From assembly GCF_002097715.1 (NCBI RefSeq), contig NZ_CP020739.1:248001-312000 (forward strand): DNA of 64,000 nucleotides, read 5' to 3'. The translations under genes were made by a program, and so were the position numbers. The notes below the pieces were generated by a model. It saw only the letters and a program-made list of their open reading frames with translations. It had not been told where the DNA came from and searched no databases. Below are positions 36,248 to 45,260 of this stretch, piece by piece. How positions within the stretch are numbered: the stretch's first letter is position 1; each line of letters opens with the position of its first letter. This stretch comes from Burkholderia ubonensis subsp. mesacidophila (lineage in GTDB: Bacteria > Pseudomonadota > Gammaproteobacteria > Burkholderiales > Burkholderiaceae).

Positions 36248-37708
36248 ATGTCGAATGCTGGTATCAACGGGGCCGGCGTCTTGCCGGCAACACCTGAACG
36301 TGCCGCGCCGCACCGCCGGATGCTGCCGCTGCTGCTGATCGGGCAGGGGATGGCCGCGATGGACACGTCGATCGTGAACGTCGCAGCACCCGCGCTGCGC
36401 GCGGACCTGGGCATCTCGGGCGCGCTGCTGCAGCTCGTCGTCGCGGGCTACATCCTCGCGTACGCGGTGTTCCTGATCACGGGCGCGCGGCTCGGCGACG
36501 ATTACGGCTACCGCCGGCTGTTCGTGACCGGGCTCGCGATCTTCACGGTGTCGTCGCTCGCGTGCGGCGTCGCGCCGAACACGTGGCTGCTGATCGTCGG
36601 GCGCATCGCGCAGGGCGTCGGCGCGGCGATGCTGGTGCCGCAGGTGATGTCGCTGATCCAGCGCAGCTTCGAGGGGCCCGCGCGCGCCCGCGCGATCGGC
36701 TACTACTCGATGATCCTCGGCCTCGGCTCGACCGCCGGCCAGGCGCTCGGCGGCGTGATCATCACCGCCGATTTCGCGGGGCTGTCGTGGCGGCCCGCAT
36801 TCCTGATCAACGTGCCGATCGGCATCGTGCTGCTCGCGAGCGCGCGCTCGGTGCTGCCGGCGCTCGCCGGGCCCCAGCGGCGCAAGCTCGACCTGGTCGG
36901 CGTCGCGTTGCTGACGGGCGCGATGCTGCTGATCGTCGTGCCGCTCACGTTCGGTCACGACGTCGGCTGGCCCGCGTGGGTATGGGCGTCGCTCGCGGCG
37001 GGCGTCATCGGCGTCGCGACCTTCCTGCGCTTCGAGCGCACGCTCGCGCAGCGCGGCGGCAGCCCGCTGCTCAACCTCGACGCGGTGCTGGCCACCGGCA
37101 TCCGGCCCGGGCTCGCGGTGGTGTCGATCGGCTTCATCGGCTACGGCGGCTGGCTGTTCGCGTGCGCGCTGTACCTGCAGACCGGCCTCGGCTTCTCGCC
37201 GATGATCTCGGGCTTCGTGTTCGCCGCGTACGCGTTCGGCTTCGGCATCTCGAACGTGAGCTGGTCGAAGCTGCCCGCGCGCCTGCTGCGCTTCACGCCG
37301 GCGGTCGCGTTGATGGCGATGGCGGCCGCGAACCTCGCGTTCGGCATGACCGCGCGCCACGCAGGCTGGGTCGCGGCGGCGATGGTGCCGCTGCTGTTCT
37401 GCGCGGGCGCGAGCCATGGCCTCACGTTCGGCACCACCGTCAACCAGATGACGCAGCGCACCGCGCCGCAGCACGCGCCCGCGCTGAGCGGGCTCGTCAC
37501 GACGTCGGTGCAGCTGTCGATCGTGATCGGAGTCGCCGCGCTCGGCGCGATCTACCTCGCGATTGCGGCGCCCGGCGCGCACGTGGCGTCCGCGCACGCG
37601 ATCGCGGACGTGACGTTCGCGATCGGCGCGCTCGCGCTCGTCGCGATCGCGTGCTCGCTGCGGCTCGCCACCGCGCGCGCGCCGGCCGCGGCGGCGCAGC
37701 CGGCCTGA
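36248..37708 (+). CDS. MFS exporter, DHA2 (EmrB/QacA) type
   Basis: Inner-membrane transporter of 486 residues with about fourteen transmembrane helices. The first helix carries GMAAMDTSIVNVAAPALRAD, and the motif GARLGDDYGYRRLF follows the second. DHA2 members export drugs and natural products, so this is the likely exporter or resistance pump for the cluster product. AAGGA precedes the ATG. Confidence 0.93.
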   Translation: MSNAGINGAGVLPATPERAAPHRRMLPLLLIGQGMAAMDTSIVNVAAPALRADLGISGALLQLVVAGYILAYAVFLITGARLGDDYGYRRLFVTGLAIFTVSSLACGVAPNTWLLIVGRIAQGVGAAMLVPQVMSLIQRSFEGPARARAIGYYSMILGLGSTAGQALGGVIITADFAGLSWRPAFLINVPIGIVLLASARSVLPALAGPQRRKLDLVGVALLTGAMLLIVVPLTFGHDVGWPAWVWASLAAGVIGVATFLRFERTLAQRGGSPLLNLDAVLATGIRPGLAVVSIGFIGYGGWLFACALYLQTGLGFSPMISGFVFAAYAFGFGISNVSWSKLPARLLRFTPAVALMAMAAANLAFGMTARHAGWVAAAMVPLLFCAGASHGLTFGTTVNQMTQRTAPQHAPALSGLVTTSVQLSIVIGVAALGAIYLAIAAPGAHVASAHAIADVTFAIGALALVAIACSLRLATARAPAAAAQPA

Positions 37709-37744
37709 TTCTCCCGAACGCTGACGAACCACAAGGACCGATTC

Positions 37745-38050
37745 GTGAACGACCTACCGCTGATCCTCGAACCCGCCGTGGCGCCATCGCCGGAACGGTT
37801 GCGCGCGCAACTTGTCGACGAACTGCGCGCGACGGTCGCGGCGACGCTGCACGTCGCGCCGGACACGCTCGACGCCGGCCAGCCGCTCGCCGACGCGGGC
37901 CTCACGTCGGTCGAGCTGATCGACCTGATCGTGAGCTGCCAGGCGCGCCACGCGATCGAGTTCCCGCCGGAGCGTCTGGTCGGGCTGACGCTCGGCTCGC
38001 TCGCGGACGGCATCCTGGCCGCCCGCGACGCGGGAAAGGACGCGCGATGA
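37745..38050 (+). CDS. Acyl carrier protein (second)
   Basis: Carrier of 101 residues. The phosphopantetheine Ser is in LADAGLTSVELIDLI, with TS in place of the common DS. It starts with GTG after AAGGA. The last four bases (ATGA) overlap the ketosynthase start, suggesting that this carrier serves chain elongation. Confidence 0.88.
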   Translation: MNDLPLILEPAVAPSPERLRAQLVDELRATVAATLHVAPDTLDAGQPLADAGLTSVELIDLIVSCQARHAIEFPPERLVGLTLGSLADGILAARDAGKDAR

Positions 38051-39264
38051 GCACGCCGATCGCCATCACCGGCTTCGGCGTGCTGTCGCCGGCCGGCGCG
38101 ACGCCCGACGCGCTGTGGCGCGCGCTGGAGACCCGCGCGGTGCTGAACGGGCCGTGGCCGAAGCGGCCGCTGGCCGGCTATCCGGCCGACAACGTGATCG
38201 CGGTGCCCGAGGCGGTCTGGCGCACGCTCGAGCCGGCCGCGACCGGCGTCGAGAACCGCGCGGCCGCGCTCGCGCGCCACGCGATCCGGCAGGCGCTGGC
38301 CGATGCGCGACTCGCCGGCGCGGGCAGCCTGCGGATCGGCTGCATGCTCGGCACGACGACGGCCGGCGTCGAAGTCGCGGAGAACGTGCTCGTCGATGCG
38401 CCCGGCAGCGCCGCGGCCGGCGCGGCGGATCTCGACGCGAGCGCGCTGCTGCCGGGCGAGGACGGCCGCTGGCGCGGCCCGCTCGCGGTGCTGTCGACCG
38501 CCTGCTCGTCGGGGTTGCTCGCGCCCGCGCTCGCGATCGACGCGCTCATCGCCGGCGAGGCCGACGTGATGATCGCGGGCGGCGTCGACGTGCTGCTCGA
38601 ATACACGATCTGCGGCTTCAACGGGCTGCGCGTCGCGACGCGCGACCGGTGCCGGCCGTTCAGCGGCGACCGGCAGGGCGTGGTGCTGTCCGAAGGCGTG
38701 GCGTGCGTGTGCCTCGAACCGCTCGACGCGGCGCTCGCGCGCGGCGCGCCGATCCGGGCCGTCGTGACCGGCCATGCGGCGGGCTGCGACGCGGCGCACG
38801 CGACCGCGCCGGACATCGACGGCGTCGCGCGCACGATCGCCGCCGCGCTGGCGGCGAGCGGCGTCGGCGCGGACGCGCTCGGCGGCGTGTTCGCGCACGG
38901 CACCGGCACGCCGACCAACGACGGCGCCGAAATCGCCGCGCTGCGCCGCGCGTTTGCCGATACCTACGGCCGCGACGCGCTGCCGCCGGTCACGTCGATC
39001 AAGTCGACGCTCGGCCATCCGCAGGCGGCGGCCGGCGCGTTCTCGCTCGTCACGGCGGCGCTCGCGCTCGCGCGGCGGCGCCTGCCGCCGACCGCGAACC
39101 TCGACGTGCGCGACGACGCGCTCGGCGACGTGCGGATCGCCGACGGCGACGGCCTGCCGCTCGCGGGCGACAGCGTGCTCGTCAACGCGTTCGGCTTCGG
39201 CGGCAACAACTGCGTGATGGTCGTCGCCGACGCCGCGCGCGCCCATGAGGAGGACAGTGCATGA
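38047..39264 (+). CDS. Beta-ketoacyl synthase (KS-alpha type)
   Basis: Ketosynthase of 405 residues with a complete catalytic triad: Cys153 in STACSSG, His284 in HGTGTPTND and His324 in KSTLGHPQAA. The C-terminal GFGGNN is also intact. It condenses an acyl chain with malonyl-ACP. The next gene, overlapping by four bases, encodes a shorter partner without the active-site Cys, as in KS/chain-length-factor pairs. Confidence 0.93.
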   Translation: MSTPIAITGFGVLSPAGATPDALWRALETRAVLNGPWPKRPLAGYPADNVIAVPEAVWRTLEPAATGVENRAAALARHAIRQALADARLAGAGSLRIGCMLGTTTAGVEVAENVLVDAPGSAAAGAADLDASALLPGEDGRWRGPLAVLSTACSSGLLAPALAIDALIAGEADVMIAGGVDVLLEYTICGFNGLRVATRDRCRPFSGDRQGVVLSEGVACVCLEPLDAALARGAPIRAVVTGHAAGCDAAHATAPDIDGVARTIAAALAASGVGADALGGVFAHGTGTPTNDGAEIAALRRAFADTYGRDALPPVTSIKSTLGHPQAAAGAFSLVTAALALARRRLPPTANLDVRDDALGDVRIADGDGLPLAGDSVLVNAFGFGGNNCVMVVADAARAHEEDSA

Positions 39265-40181
39265 CCGCCTTGACGTCCCGCGCGCCCCGCCGCGCATTCC
39301 GGATCGCGGCGGCCGCCGCGATCGTGCCCGCCGCCGACGGCGTGCTGACCGACGCGCATCTGCATGCCGAGCGCCGCTCGCGCAAGGTCGGTCCGCTGCC
39401 GCTGAAGGCGCGGATGACGCTCGCCGCCGCCGATCGGCTGCGCGTCGCGCTCGGCGACGCAGACCGCGCGACGCCCGCCGGCCGGATCGGCGTGAGCTTC
39501 GGCACGCTGTTCGGCGCGATCGACGTCGCCGAGCAATGCGTCGGCACCGTGCGCGCGGAAGGCTTCGAGCAGGTGACGCCGTCGTGGTACGCGACGGGTC
39601 TGCCGAACGCGACCGCCGCGATCGTCGCGTCGCTGTTCGACTGGCGCGGCCCGAACCTGACCTTCCTCGGCTACCAGGCCGGCCTCGACGCGATCGTCGG
39701 CGCGTGCCGGCAGCTCGCCGCCGGCCACGCGGACGCGGTGTGCGCGGGCGGCTTCGACCTGCCGAGCGCGCGCTACGTCGCGCGCGCCGACGCGCCGCTG
39801 CGCGACGCGCAGGCGCTCCATCCGGGCGCGGGCGTCGTGTGGCTCGCGGCCGGCGCAGCGCGCGCGGGCGATCTCGGCCGGATCGTCGGCTGGTCGCAGC
39901 AGGCGTTCGACGCCGACGCGTTCGACGCGGCGCACGCGCGCGGCTTTCCGGCGCTGGTCGCGGCCGCGCTGCCCGGCGCGCCGGCCGATACGGCGCCGAC
40001 GGTGCACGTCGTGCGCCCGGGCGCGCCCGGCACGATCGACCGGCTCGCCGCGAGCGCGCCGGTCGCGCTCGCCGAAGGGCTCGCCGGCGCATGGCGGCCG
40101 TGGCTGCATGCGCTCGTCGTGAAAGGGCTCGGCGCGCTTGCCACGTGCGTGATCGTCGACAACCAGCCGGTCAGGGCGTGA
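39261..40181 (+). CDS. Ketosynthase-like protein lacking the active-site Cys (chain-length-factor-like)
   Basis: Protein of 306 residues with thiolase-fold features matching the N-terminal half of ketosynthases (RIGVSFGTLFGAIDVAEQ, FDWRGPNLTFLGYQAGLDAI, ADAVCAGGFD). The catalytic Cys position in the elbow reads GYQAG instead of ACSSG, and no HGTGT motif is seen. It is about 100 residues shorter than a full ketosynthase. By analogy with chain-length factors it probably forms a heterodimer with the upstream enzyme and shapes chain length. Confidence 0.82.
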   Translation: MTALTSRAPRRAFRIAAAAAIVPAADGVLTDAHLHAERRSRKVGPLPLKARMTLAAADRLRVALGDADRATPAGRIGVSFGTLFGAIDVAEQCVGTVRAEGFEQVTPSWYATGLPNATAAIVASLFDWRGPNLTFLGYQAGLDAIVGACRQLAAGHADAVCAGGFDLPSARYVARADAPLRDAQALHPGAGVVWLAAGAARAGDLGRIVGWSQQAFDADAFDAAHARGFPALVAAALPGAPADTAPTVHVVRPGAPGTIDRLAASAPVALAEGLAGAWRPWLHALVVKGLGALATCVIVDNQPVRA

Positions 40182-40185
40182 CGCG

Positions 40186-41139
40186 ATGGCCGACCTCATC
40201 GACCTGCACGCGCGTGCAACGCTGCCGTACCTCGATGCGCGGCTGCGCGCGTTCGACGCGCTGCGCCCGCTCGACGCGCTGACGCCGCACGCCGTGACCG
40301 CGAGCGACGGCGCGCCGCTCGCCGCGTTCGACGCGGGCGGGCGCGATGCGCCGACGGTGCTCGTCGTCAATGCGCTCGGCGTGTCCGCCGCGTTCGTCGC
40401 GCCGCTCGCGTTGCGACTCGCCGAGCGCTACCGCGTGATCGCGTGGGAATCGCGCGGACTGCCCGATGCGCAAGGCGATGCGTCCGACCTGTCGCTCGCG
40501 CGCCATGCGCAGGACGCGGCCGACGTGCTCGCCGCGCTCGCCGGCACGTCCGCGCGCGTCGCGGCGATCGTCGCGTACTGCTCGGGCGCGAACGTCGCCG
40601 CGTACGCGCTCGACGAGCGCGTGCTGGCCGCGGACCGTCTTGCGATCGTGAGCCCGTCGCTCGAAGTCGCGGGCGTCGTGGAGAAGACGCTGTACCAGAA
40701 GACCGTGCTGCCGCTGTGGACGCGCATCGCGGAAGCGGGCGCCAAGCACGCGGCGCTCGTGCGCGTGCTGCTGAACCAGGCGCGGCGCGTCGACGACGGC
40801 TCGCTCGACTACCAGCTCGCGACGCTGAACGGGCTGCCGTTCGGCGACGACGAATCGATCTGCCGCTATGCGCGGATGCAGGCCGCGTGCCTGCGCGAGG
40901 ACTGGGCGGCGCGGCTCGGCCGCCTCGCGCTGCCCGCGCGGGTGCTGCACGGCGCGCGCGACGACGTGATTCATGCCGCGACGTCGCGCGGCGTGGCGCA
41001 GGCGCTGCCCGGCGCGACGCTCGAGACGATCGACGACGCCGGCCACTTCGGCGTGTACACGAGCCGGGCCCTGCAGGAACGGGTCGCGGCGTTCCTGGGC
41101 GGCGCTAACGACATCCTGACAAGGAGTGATGTGCGATGA
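40186..41139 (+). CDS. Alpha/beta hydrolase with a predicted Cys nucleophile
   Basis: Protein of 317 residues with an alpha/beta-hydrolase pattern. The nucleophile elbow reads AYCSG, placing Cys132 where Ser normally stands. The acid (Asp259 or 260, GARDDVI) and base (His287, DAGHFG) are in place. A Cys triad favours acyl transfer or thioester hydrolysis, so this may release or pass on the finished chain. Its stop overlaps the next gene's ATG by four bases. Confidence 0.86.
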   Translation: MADLIDLHARATLPYLDARLRAFDALRPLDALTPHAVTASDGAPLAAFDAGGRDAPTVLVVNALGVSAAFVAPLALRLAERYRVIAWESRGLPDAQGDASDLSLARHAQDAADVLAALAGTSARVAAIVAYCSGANVAAYALDERVLAADRLAIVSPSLEVAGVVEKTLYQKTVLPLWTRIAEAGAKHAALVRVLLNQARRVDDGSLDYQLATLNGLPFGDDESICRYARMQAACLREDWAARLGRLALPARVLHGARDDVIHAATSRGVAQALPGATLETIDDAGHFGVYTSRALQERVAAFLGGANDILTRSDVR

Positions 41140-41861
41140 AGATGCATCTGACCGTGCTGGAAGAAGCGAAGGCCGATCTCGTCTGCCGGATTCGCGAGCA
41201 TTCGTTTCTCGCGCGCTGCCGGGCCGGCGACGTGCCGCTCGACGAGCTGAAGCTCTTCCTCGTCCAGCAGGGCCTCTACAGCAGCTACTTCACGCGCTAT
41301 CTGTGCGCGCTGATGGCGAACCTGCCGAACAACGCGGACGTGCTGAAACTCGCCGGCAACCTGTGCGAGGAGCTCGGCCTCACCGACGACAGCGAGACGC
41401 CGCACAGCCTCGTCTACCGCGCGATGCTCGAGCACTTCGGGCTGACGACCGAAGGCGCGCAGCCGCTGATCGGCACGCGCCGGCTGATCGACGCGATGTT
41501 CGACCATTGCCGCCACCCGGACGCGTCGCGCGGCCTCGCCGCGCTCTGCCTCGGCGCCGAGGCGCTGGTGCCGACCGTCTACGCGGACATCATCAAGGGC
41601 TTCGAGCGGCACGGCGTCGCCGCGCCCGCGCTCACGTTCTTCCACCTCCACGTCGAATGCGACGACGGCCATGCGGAGACGATGCGCGACATCATGGTCG
41701 ACATCGCGCAGCGCGACCCCGAGCGGATTCCGTCGATGCTGAGCGCGGGCTACGCGCTCGTCGACGCGCGTCTCGCGTTCTTCGATTCGATCGAGACGGG
41801 CTTCGCGCAGCGCGGCGACGCGGAAGGCCGCCGCGCGTACGGCCCGCTCGCGCTCGCGTGA
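41136..41861 (+). CDS. Haem-oxygenase-like diiron oxidase (HDO family)
   Basis: Protein of 241 residues with the TenA/haem-oxygenase-like fold pattern. Likely iron ligands are Glu79 and His90 (CEELG..ETPH), Glu142 (GAEAL), His172, Asp176 and His179 (HVECDDGH). Family members such as UndA, BesC and SznF oxidise fatty acids or amines with O2, cleaving C-C bonds or hydroxylating nitrogen. Which reaction this one does is unknown. It is one of two diiron enzymes in the cluster. Confidence 0.82.
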   Translation: MKMHLTVLEEAKADLVCRIREHSFLARCRAGDVPLDELKLFLVQQGLYSSYFTRYLCALMANLPNNADVLKLAGNLCEELGLTDDSETPHSLVYRAMLEHFGLTTEGAQPLIGTRRLIDAMFDHCRHPDASRGLAALCLGAEALVPTVYADIIKGFERHGVAAPALTFFHLHVECDDGHAETMRDIMVDIAQRDPERIPSMLSAGYALVDARLAFFDSIETGFAQRGDAEGRRAYGPLALA

Positions 41862-41887
41862 GCGCCGCCTTTCACGGAAACCGAGAC

Positions 41888-42817
41888 ATGTACACGACGC
41901 TCAATCACGATGCGAGCTTCACGCAGAAGGTCGTCGAACGCCTCGCGGCGAGCTGGAACCATCGCGTGGCCGTGCGCCAGGAACGGCTCGACCTGACGCA
42001 GTACTGCGACGACGCGATTCCCGAATTCCCGGTGTCGATGGTGCCGTTCTGGGACGACGCGGATTTCGCGCGCCTGGCCGACGCGCAGAAGCGGCGCTTT
42101 CTCGGCGCCGCGTGGGTCGCGTACAACGAAAAGGCGATGTATCTCGAGGACGAGATCGTCCAGCCGCTGTGTAGCCTGCTGCTGAAGGGCCGGCTGCCGG
42201 GCGCCGGCGACCCGCAGCTCAAGCAGGTGCTCGCGCAGGTCCAGGTCGACGAGCAGTTCCACATCCTGATGTGTCTCGACGTCTGCCACTGCGCGCGCGA
42301 GCGCCATGCGCTCGACGGCTACACGATGCCGGAGCCGCTGGTCGGCGCCGGGCAGCGCGCGCGGCTCGCGCAGGTGGGCGACGACGCGCGCCGCGCGGCG
42401 ATCGTGCGGCTGGCTTACGCGTCGATCGCCGAGATGTCGATCAACGCGTACCTGACGCAGGTGTCGGGCGACATGACGATCCAGCCGCTGAACCGCATCA
42501 ACACCGACATGCACCGTCGCGACGAGGCCGCGCACAGCACCGCGTTCCACGAGATCGTCGCGTCGGTGTACCGCGCGCTCGACCTCGCCGGGCAACAGGC
42601 GTTCCGCGACGAGATCGCCGCCGCGCTCGACGTGTACACGACGCCCGATGCGAGCGCGTGGGCGTCGATCCTCGCGTTCCTCGACGTGCCGGGCCGCGAG
42701 CGGATTCTCGCCCGGCTCGACGAGCGCACGCGCGGCGTGCGGCTGAATCGCGACTATGCGACGCTGCGCAGCCTGTTCGACGAGCTCGGCATCGCGCCAC
42801 CGCCCGCGTTCGCGTGA
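41888..42817 (+). CDS. AurF-like diiron N-oxygenase
   Basis: Protein of 309 residues in the p-aminobenzoate N-oxygenase (AurF) family. Predicted iron ligands Glu87, Glu122, His125, Glu182, His209, Glu213 and His216 have the same spacing as the AurF ligand set, as I recall it. AurF-type enzymes oxidise amines to hydroxylamines and nitro groups; related ones act on carbon. The ATG at 41888 is preferred, although an in-frame GTG at 41858 overlaps the previous stop. With the HDO and ferredoxin it forms an oxidative module. Confidence 0.87.
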   Translation: MYTTLNHDASFTQKVVERLAASWNHRVAVRQERLDLTQYCDDAIPEFPVSMVPFWDDADFARLADAQKRRFLGAAWVAYNEKAMYLEDEIVQPLCSLLLKGRLPGAGDPQLKQVLAQVQVDEQFHILMCLDVCHCARERHALDGYTMPEPLVGAGQRARLAQVGDDARRAAIVRLAYASIAEMSINAYLTQVSGDMTIQPLNRINTDMHRRDEAAHSTAFHEIVASVYRALDLAGQQAFRDEIAAALDVYTTPDASAWASILAFLDVPGRERILARLDERTRGVRLNRDYATLRSLFDELGIAPPPAFA

Positions 42818-42854
42818 CGCGCGCCTACGACCACCACGCCCCGCCGGGAGCCGT

Positions 42855-44024
42855 ATGAAGATCTTCGATGCCTCGATCCTGAACCTGCCGTTTTACGACG
42901 CCGCGCACCGCACGCTCGCCGCCGACCTCGAAGCGTGGGTCGACGCGCACGCGTACCTGCCGCGCGAATACGCGCACCTGAGCCCGTCCGAACGCGGCCG
43001 CGTCTACACGCGCGTGCTCGGCGAGCACGGCTGGCTGCGCTACGCGGTCGACCCGGCGCCGGGCCGCACGCGGCCCGACGTGCGCAGCCTGTGCCTGATC
43101 CGCGAGGCGCTGTCCTATCTCGACGACCTCGTCGACTTCGCGTTCGCGATCCAGGGCCTCGCGGCCGCGCCGATCGCGTGGTTCGGCGCCGATGCGCAGC
43201 GGGCCGCGTGGCTCGGCGCGCTGCGCGACGGCAGCGCGGTCGGCTCGCTCGCGCTGTCCGAGCCCGACGTCGGCTCGAACCTCGCGGCGCTCACGGTGGC
43301 CGCCGAGCGCACGCCGGACGGCTATGCGGTCAACGGCCGCAAGACCTGGGTGTCGAACGGCACGATCGCGACACATCACGCGGTGCTGCTGCGCACCGGC
43401 GACGGGCCCGGCGGGCTCGGCCTGAGCTTCCTGTCGGCGCCGGCCGCGACGCCGGGGCTCGCGGCGACCGAGATCGAGCTGGTCGCGCCGCGCGCGTTCG
43501 CGAGCCTGACGTTCGACCGCGTCGCGCTGCCCGGCGACGCGCTGATCGGCGCGTCCGGCGCGGGCTTCCGCTATGCGATGGAGATCCTGAACCTGTACCG
43601 CGTGACGGTGGGCGCGACCGCGCTCGGCTTTGCGCGGCGCGCGCTCGCCGCGTCGCTCGACTGGTCGCGCCAGCGCGCGGTCGCGGGCGGCAAGCTGATC
43701 CAGCAGCAGTTCACCGTCGACAAGCTGGCCGGGATGGCGACCTTCGCCGACGCCGCCGCGCTGCTCGTCGCGCGCGCGGCGTGGGAGTTCGACACGGGCG
43801 TGGCCGATGTCGCCGCGCACGCGAGCATGGCGAAGCTGTTCGCGACCGACGGCGTCGCGCAGGTGGTCGACGACACCGTGCAGCTGTTCGGCGCGGCCGG
43901 CCTCGTCGCCGGCTCGACGCCCGAGCAGCTGTACCGGCAGGTGCGCGCGCTGCGCATCTACGAAGGCACGTCGGAAATCCAGAAGATCGTGATCGCGGGC
44001 AGCGTCTCGCGGCCGCGCAAATGA
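42855..44024 (+). CDS. Acyl-CoA (acyl-ACP) dehydrogenase
   Basis: Flavoprotein of 389 residues. It has the FAD/substrate motif ALSEPDVGSN, the GRKTWVSNGTIA block and the C-terminal RIYEGTSEIQK. The expected catalytic base would be the Glu in YEGTSE, as in short/medium-chain enzymes. It could desaturate a carrier-bound chain or an amino acyl group. CGGGAG precedes the ATG. Its stop overlaps the ketoreductase start. Confidence 0.9.
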   Translation: MKIFDASILNLPFYDAAHRTLAADLEAWVDAHAYLPREYAHLSPSERGRVYTRVLGEHGWLRYAVDPAPGRTRPDVRSLCLIREALSYLDDLVDFAFAIQGLAAAPIAWFGADAQRAAWLGALRDGSAVGSLALSEPDVGSNLAALTVAAERTPDGYAVNGRKTWVSNGTIATHHAVLLRTGDGPGGLGLSFLSAPAATPGLAATEIELVAPRAFASLTFDRVALPGDALIGASGAGFRYAMEILNLYRVTVGATALGFARRALAASLDWSRQRAVAGGKLIQQQFTVDKLAGMATFADAAALLVARAAWEFDTGVADVAAHASMAKLFATDGVAQVVDDTVQLFGAAGLVAGSTPEQLYRQVRALRIYEGTSEIQKIVIAGSVSRPRK

Positions 44025-44773
44025 GCGCGGGGACGAGGGTGGGCGACGGGCGCGCGGTGCTCGTGACGGGCGGCACGCGCGGCATCGGCCTCGCGATCGT
44101 GCGCCGGCTCGCGGCGGCCGGCTGGCGGGTCGCGGCGTCGTATCGCGGCGATGCGGCAGCCGGCGCACGGCTCGCCGATGCGCTGGCGAGCGCCGGCGTC
44201 GAGCACGCGGTGCTGCAGGCGGACGTGACCGAGCCGGACGCGGTGCGCGGGCTCGTCGCCGACGTCGTCGCGCGCTTCGGTGGGCTCGATGCGCTCGTCA
44301 ACAACGCGGGAATCGTCGACGACGCGCCGTTCGTCACGCTGCCGCGCGAGCGCTGCGCGAACGTGCTGCGCACCAACCTGCTCGGCGCGATCCGCACGAC
44401 CGGCGCGGCGCTGCCGCACCTGCTGAAGTCGGCGCGGCCGGCGGTCGTCAACGTCGCGTCGCTCGGCGGCGTCGTCGGCAAGGAAGGGCAGGTCGCGTAC
44501 GCGGCGAGCAAGGGCGGGCTGATCGGCTTCACGCAATGGCTCGCGCGCCGCTACGGCGACACGGGGCTCGCGGCGAACGCGGTCGCGCCGGGCTTCATCG
44601 ACACCGACATGATCGCGGCGCTCACGCCCGCGATGACCGCGCACATCGTCGGCGGCAGCGCGGCGAAGCGCATCGGGCGCGCGGACGAGGTCGCGCAGGC
44701 CGTGCAGTTCCTGCTCGAGCCCGGCTACCTGCACGGCACGACGCTGCGCGTCGACGGCGGCTTCAACCGGTGA
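44021..44773 (+). CDS. 3-oxoacyl-ACP reductase (FabG-like SDR)
   Basis: Reductase of 250 residues with all SDR motifs: TGGTRGIG for NADPH, NNAG, the catalytic Ser in NVASLGG and YAASKGG. It would reduce the beta-keto group after each condensation. It is coupled to the dehydrogenase gene by an ATGA overlap. A second, degenerate SDR-like protein is encoded at 46061. Confidence 0.93.
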   Translation: MSAGTRVGDGRAVLVTGGTRGIGLAIVRRLAAAGWRVAASYRGDAAAGARLADALASAGVEHAVLQADVTEPDAVRGLVADVVARFGGLDALVNNAGIVDDAPFVTLPRERCANVLRTNLLGAIRTTGAALPHLLKSARPAVVNVASLGGVVGKEGQVAYAASKGGLIGFTQWLARRYGDTGLAANAVAPGFIDTDMIAALTPAMTAHIVGGSAAKRIGRADEVAQAVQFLLEPGYLHGTTLRVDGGFNR

Positions 44774-44822
44774 CCCGGACATCGGGTCTTCATCAGGATC
44801 AACCCGGCAACGGACACGCATC

Positions 44823-45260
44823 ATGCGAACAATCGAAGACGACACGACGCTCGACTACGAAGTGGGCTACGCGGACACCGACGCGGGCGGCATTGTCTAC
44901 CACGCGCGCTACATCGAGATGGCGGAGCGCGCGCGCAACCGGCTGATGCGCGCGGCCGGCTACTCGTTCGCGCGGCTCGCGGACGACGGCGCGCTGTTCA
45001 TCGTGCGCCGCGTCGAGGCCGTGTATCACGCGAGCGCGTGGCTCGAGGACCGGCTGACGCTGCGCGCGCGGATCGCGAGCGTGTCGGTGTCGCGCTCGGT
45101 GTGGGTGACCGACGTCGCGCGCGACGGCGCGCCGATCGCGCAGGTCACGATCGAGATGGTCGCCGTCGACCGCGCGACGCGGCGCGCGGTGCCGCATCCG
45201 CCCGCGCTGATCGACTGCCTCGCGCCGTATGCGGCGCAGCGCGCCGGAGCGCCGGCATGA
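44823..45260 (+). CDS. Thioesterase, 4-hydroxybenzoyl-CoA/YbgC type
   Basis: Hot-dog-fold thioesterase of 145 residues. The active-site segment YADTDAGGIVYHARYIEMAE contains the conserved Asp and Tyr-His of the YbgC group. It could release the chain from a carrier or clear misprimed carriers. Its last four bases overlap the dehydratase start. Confidence 0.9.
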   Translation: MRTIEDDTTLDYEVGYADTDAGGIVYHARYIEMAERARNRLMRAAGYSFARLADDGALFIVRRVEAVYHASAWLEDRLTLRARIASVSVSRSVWVTDVARDGAPIAQVTIEMVAVDRATRRAVPHPPALIDCLAPYAAQRAGAPA

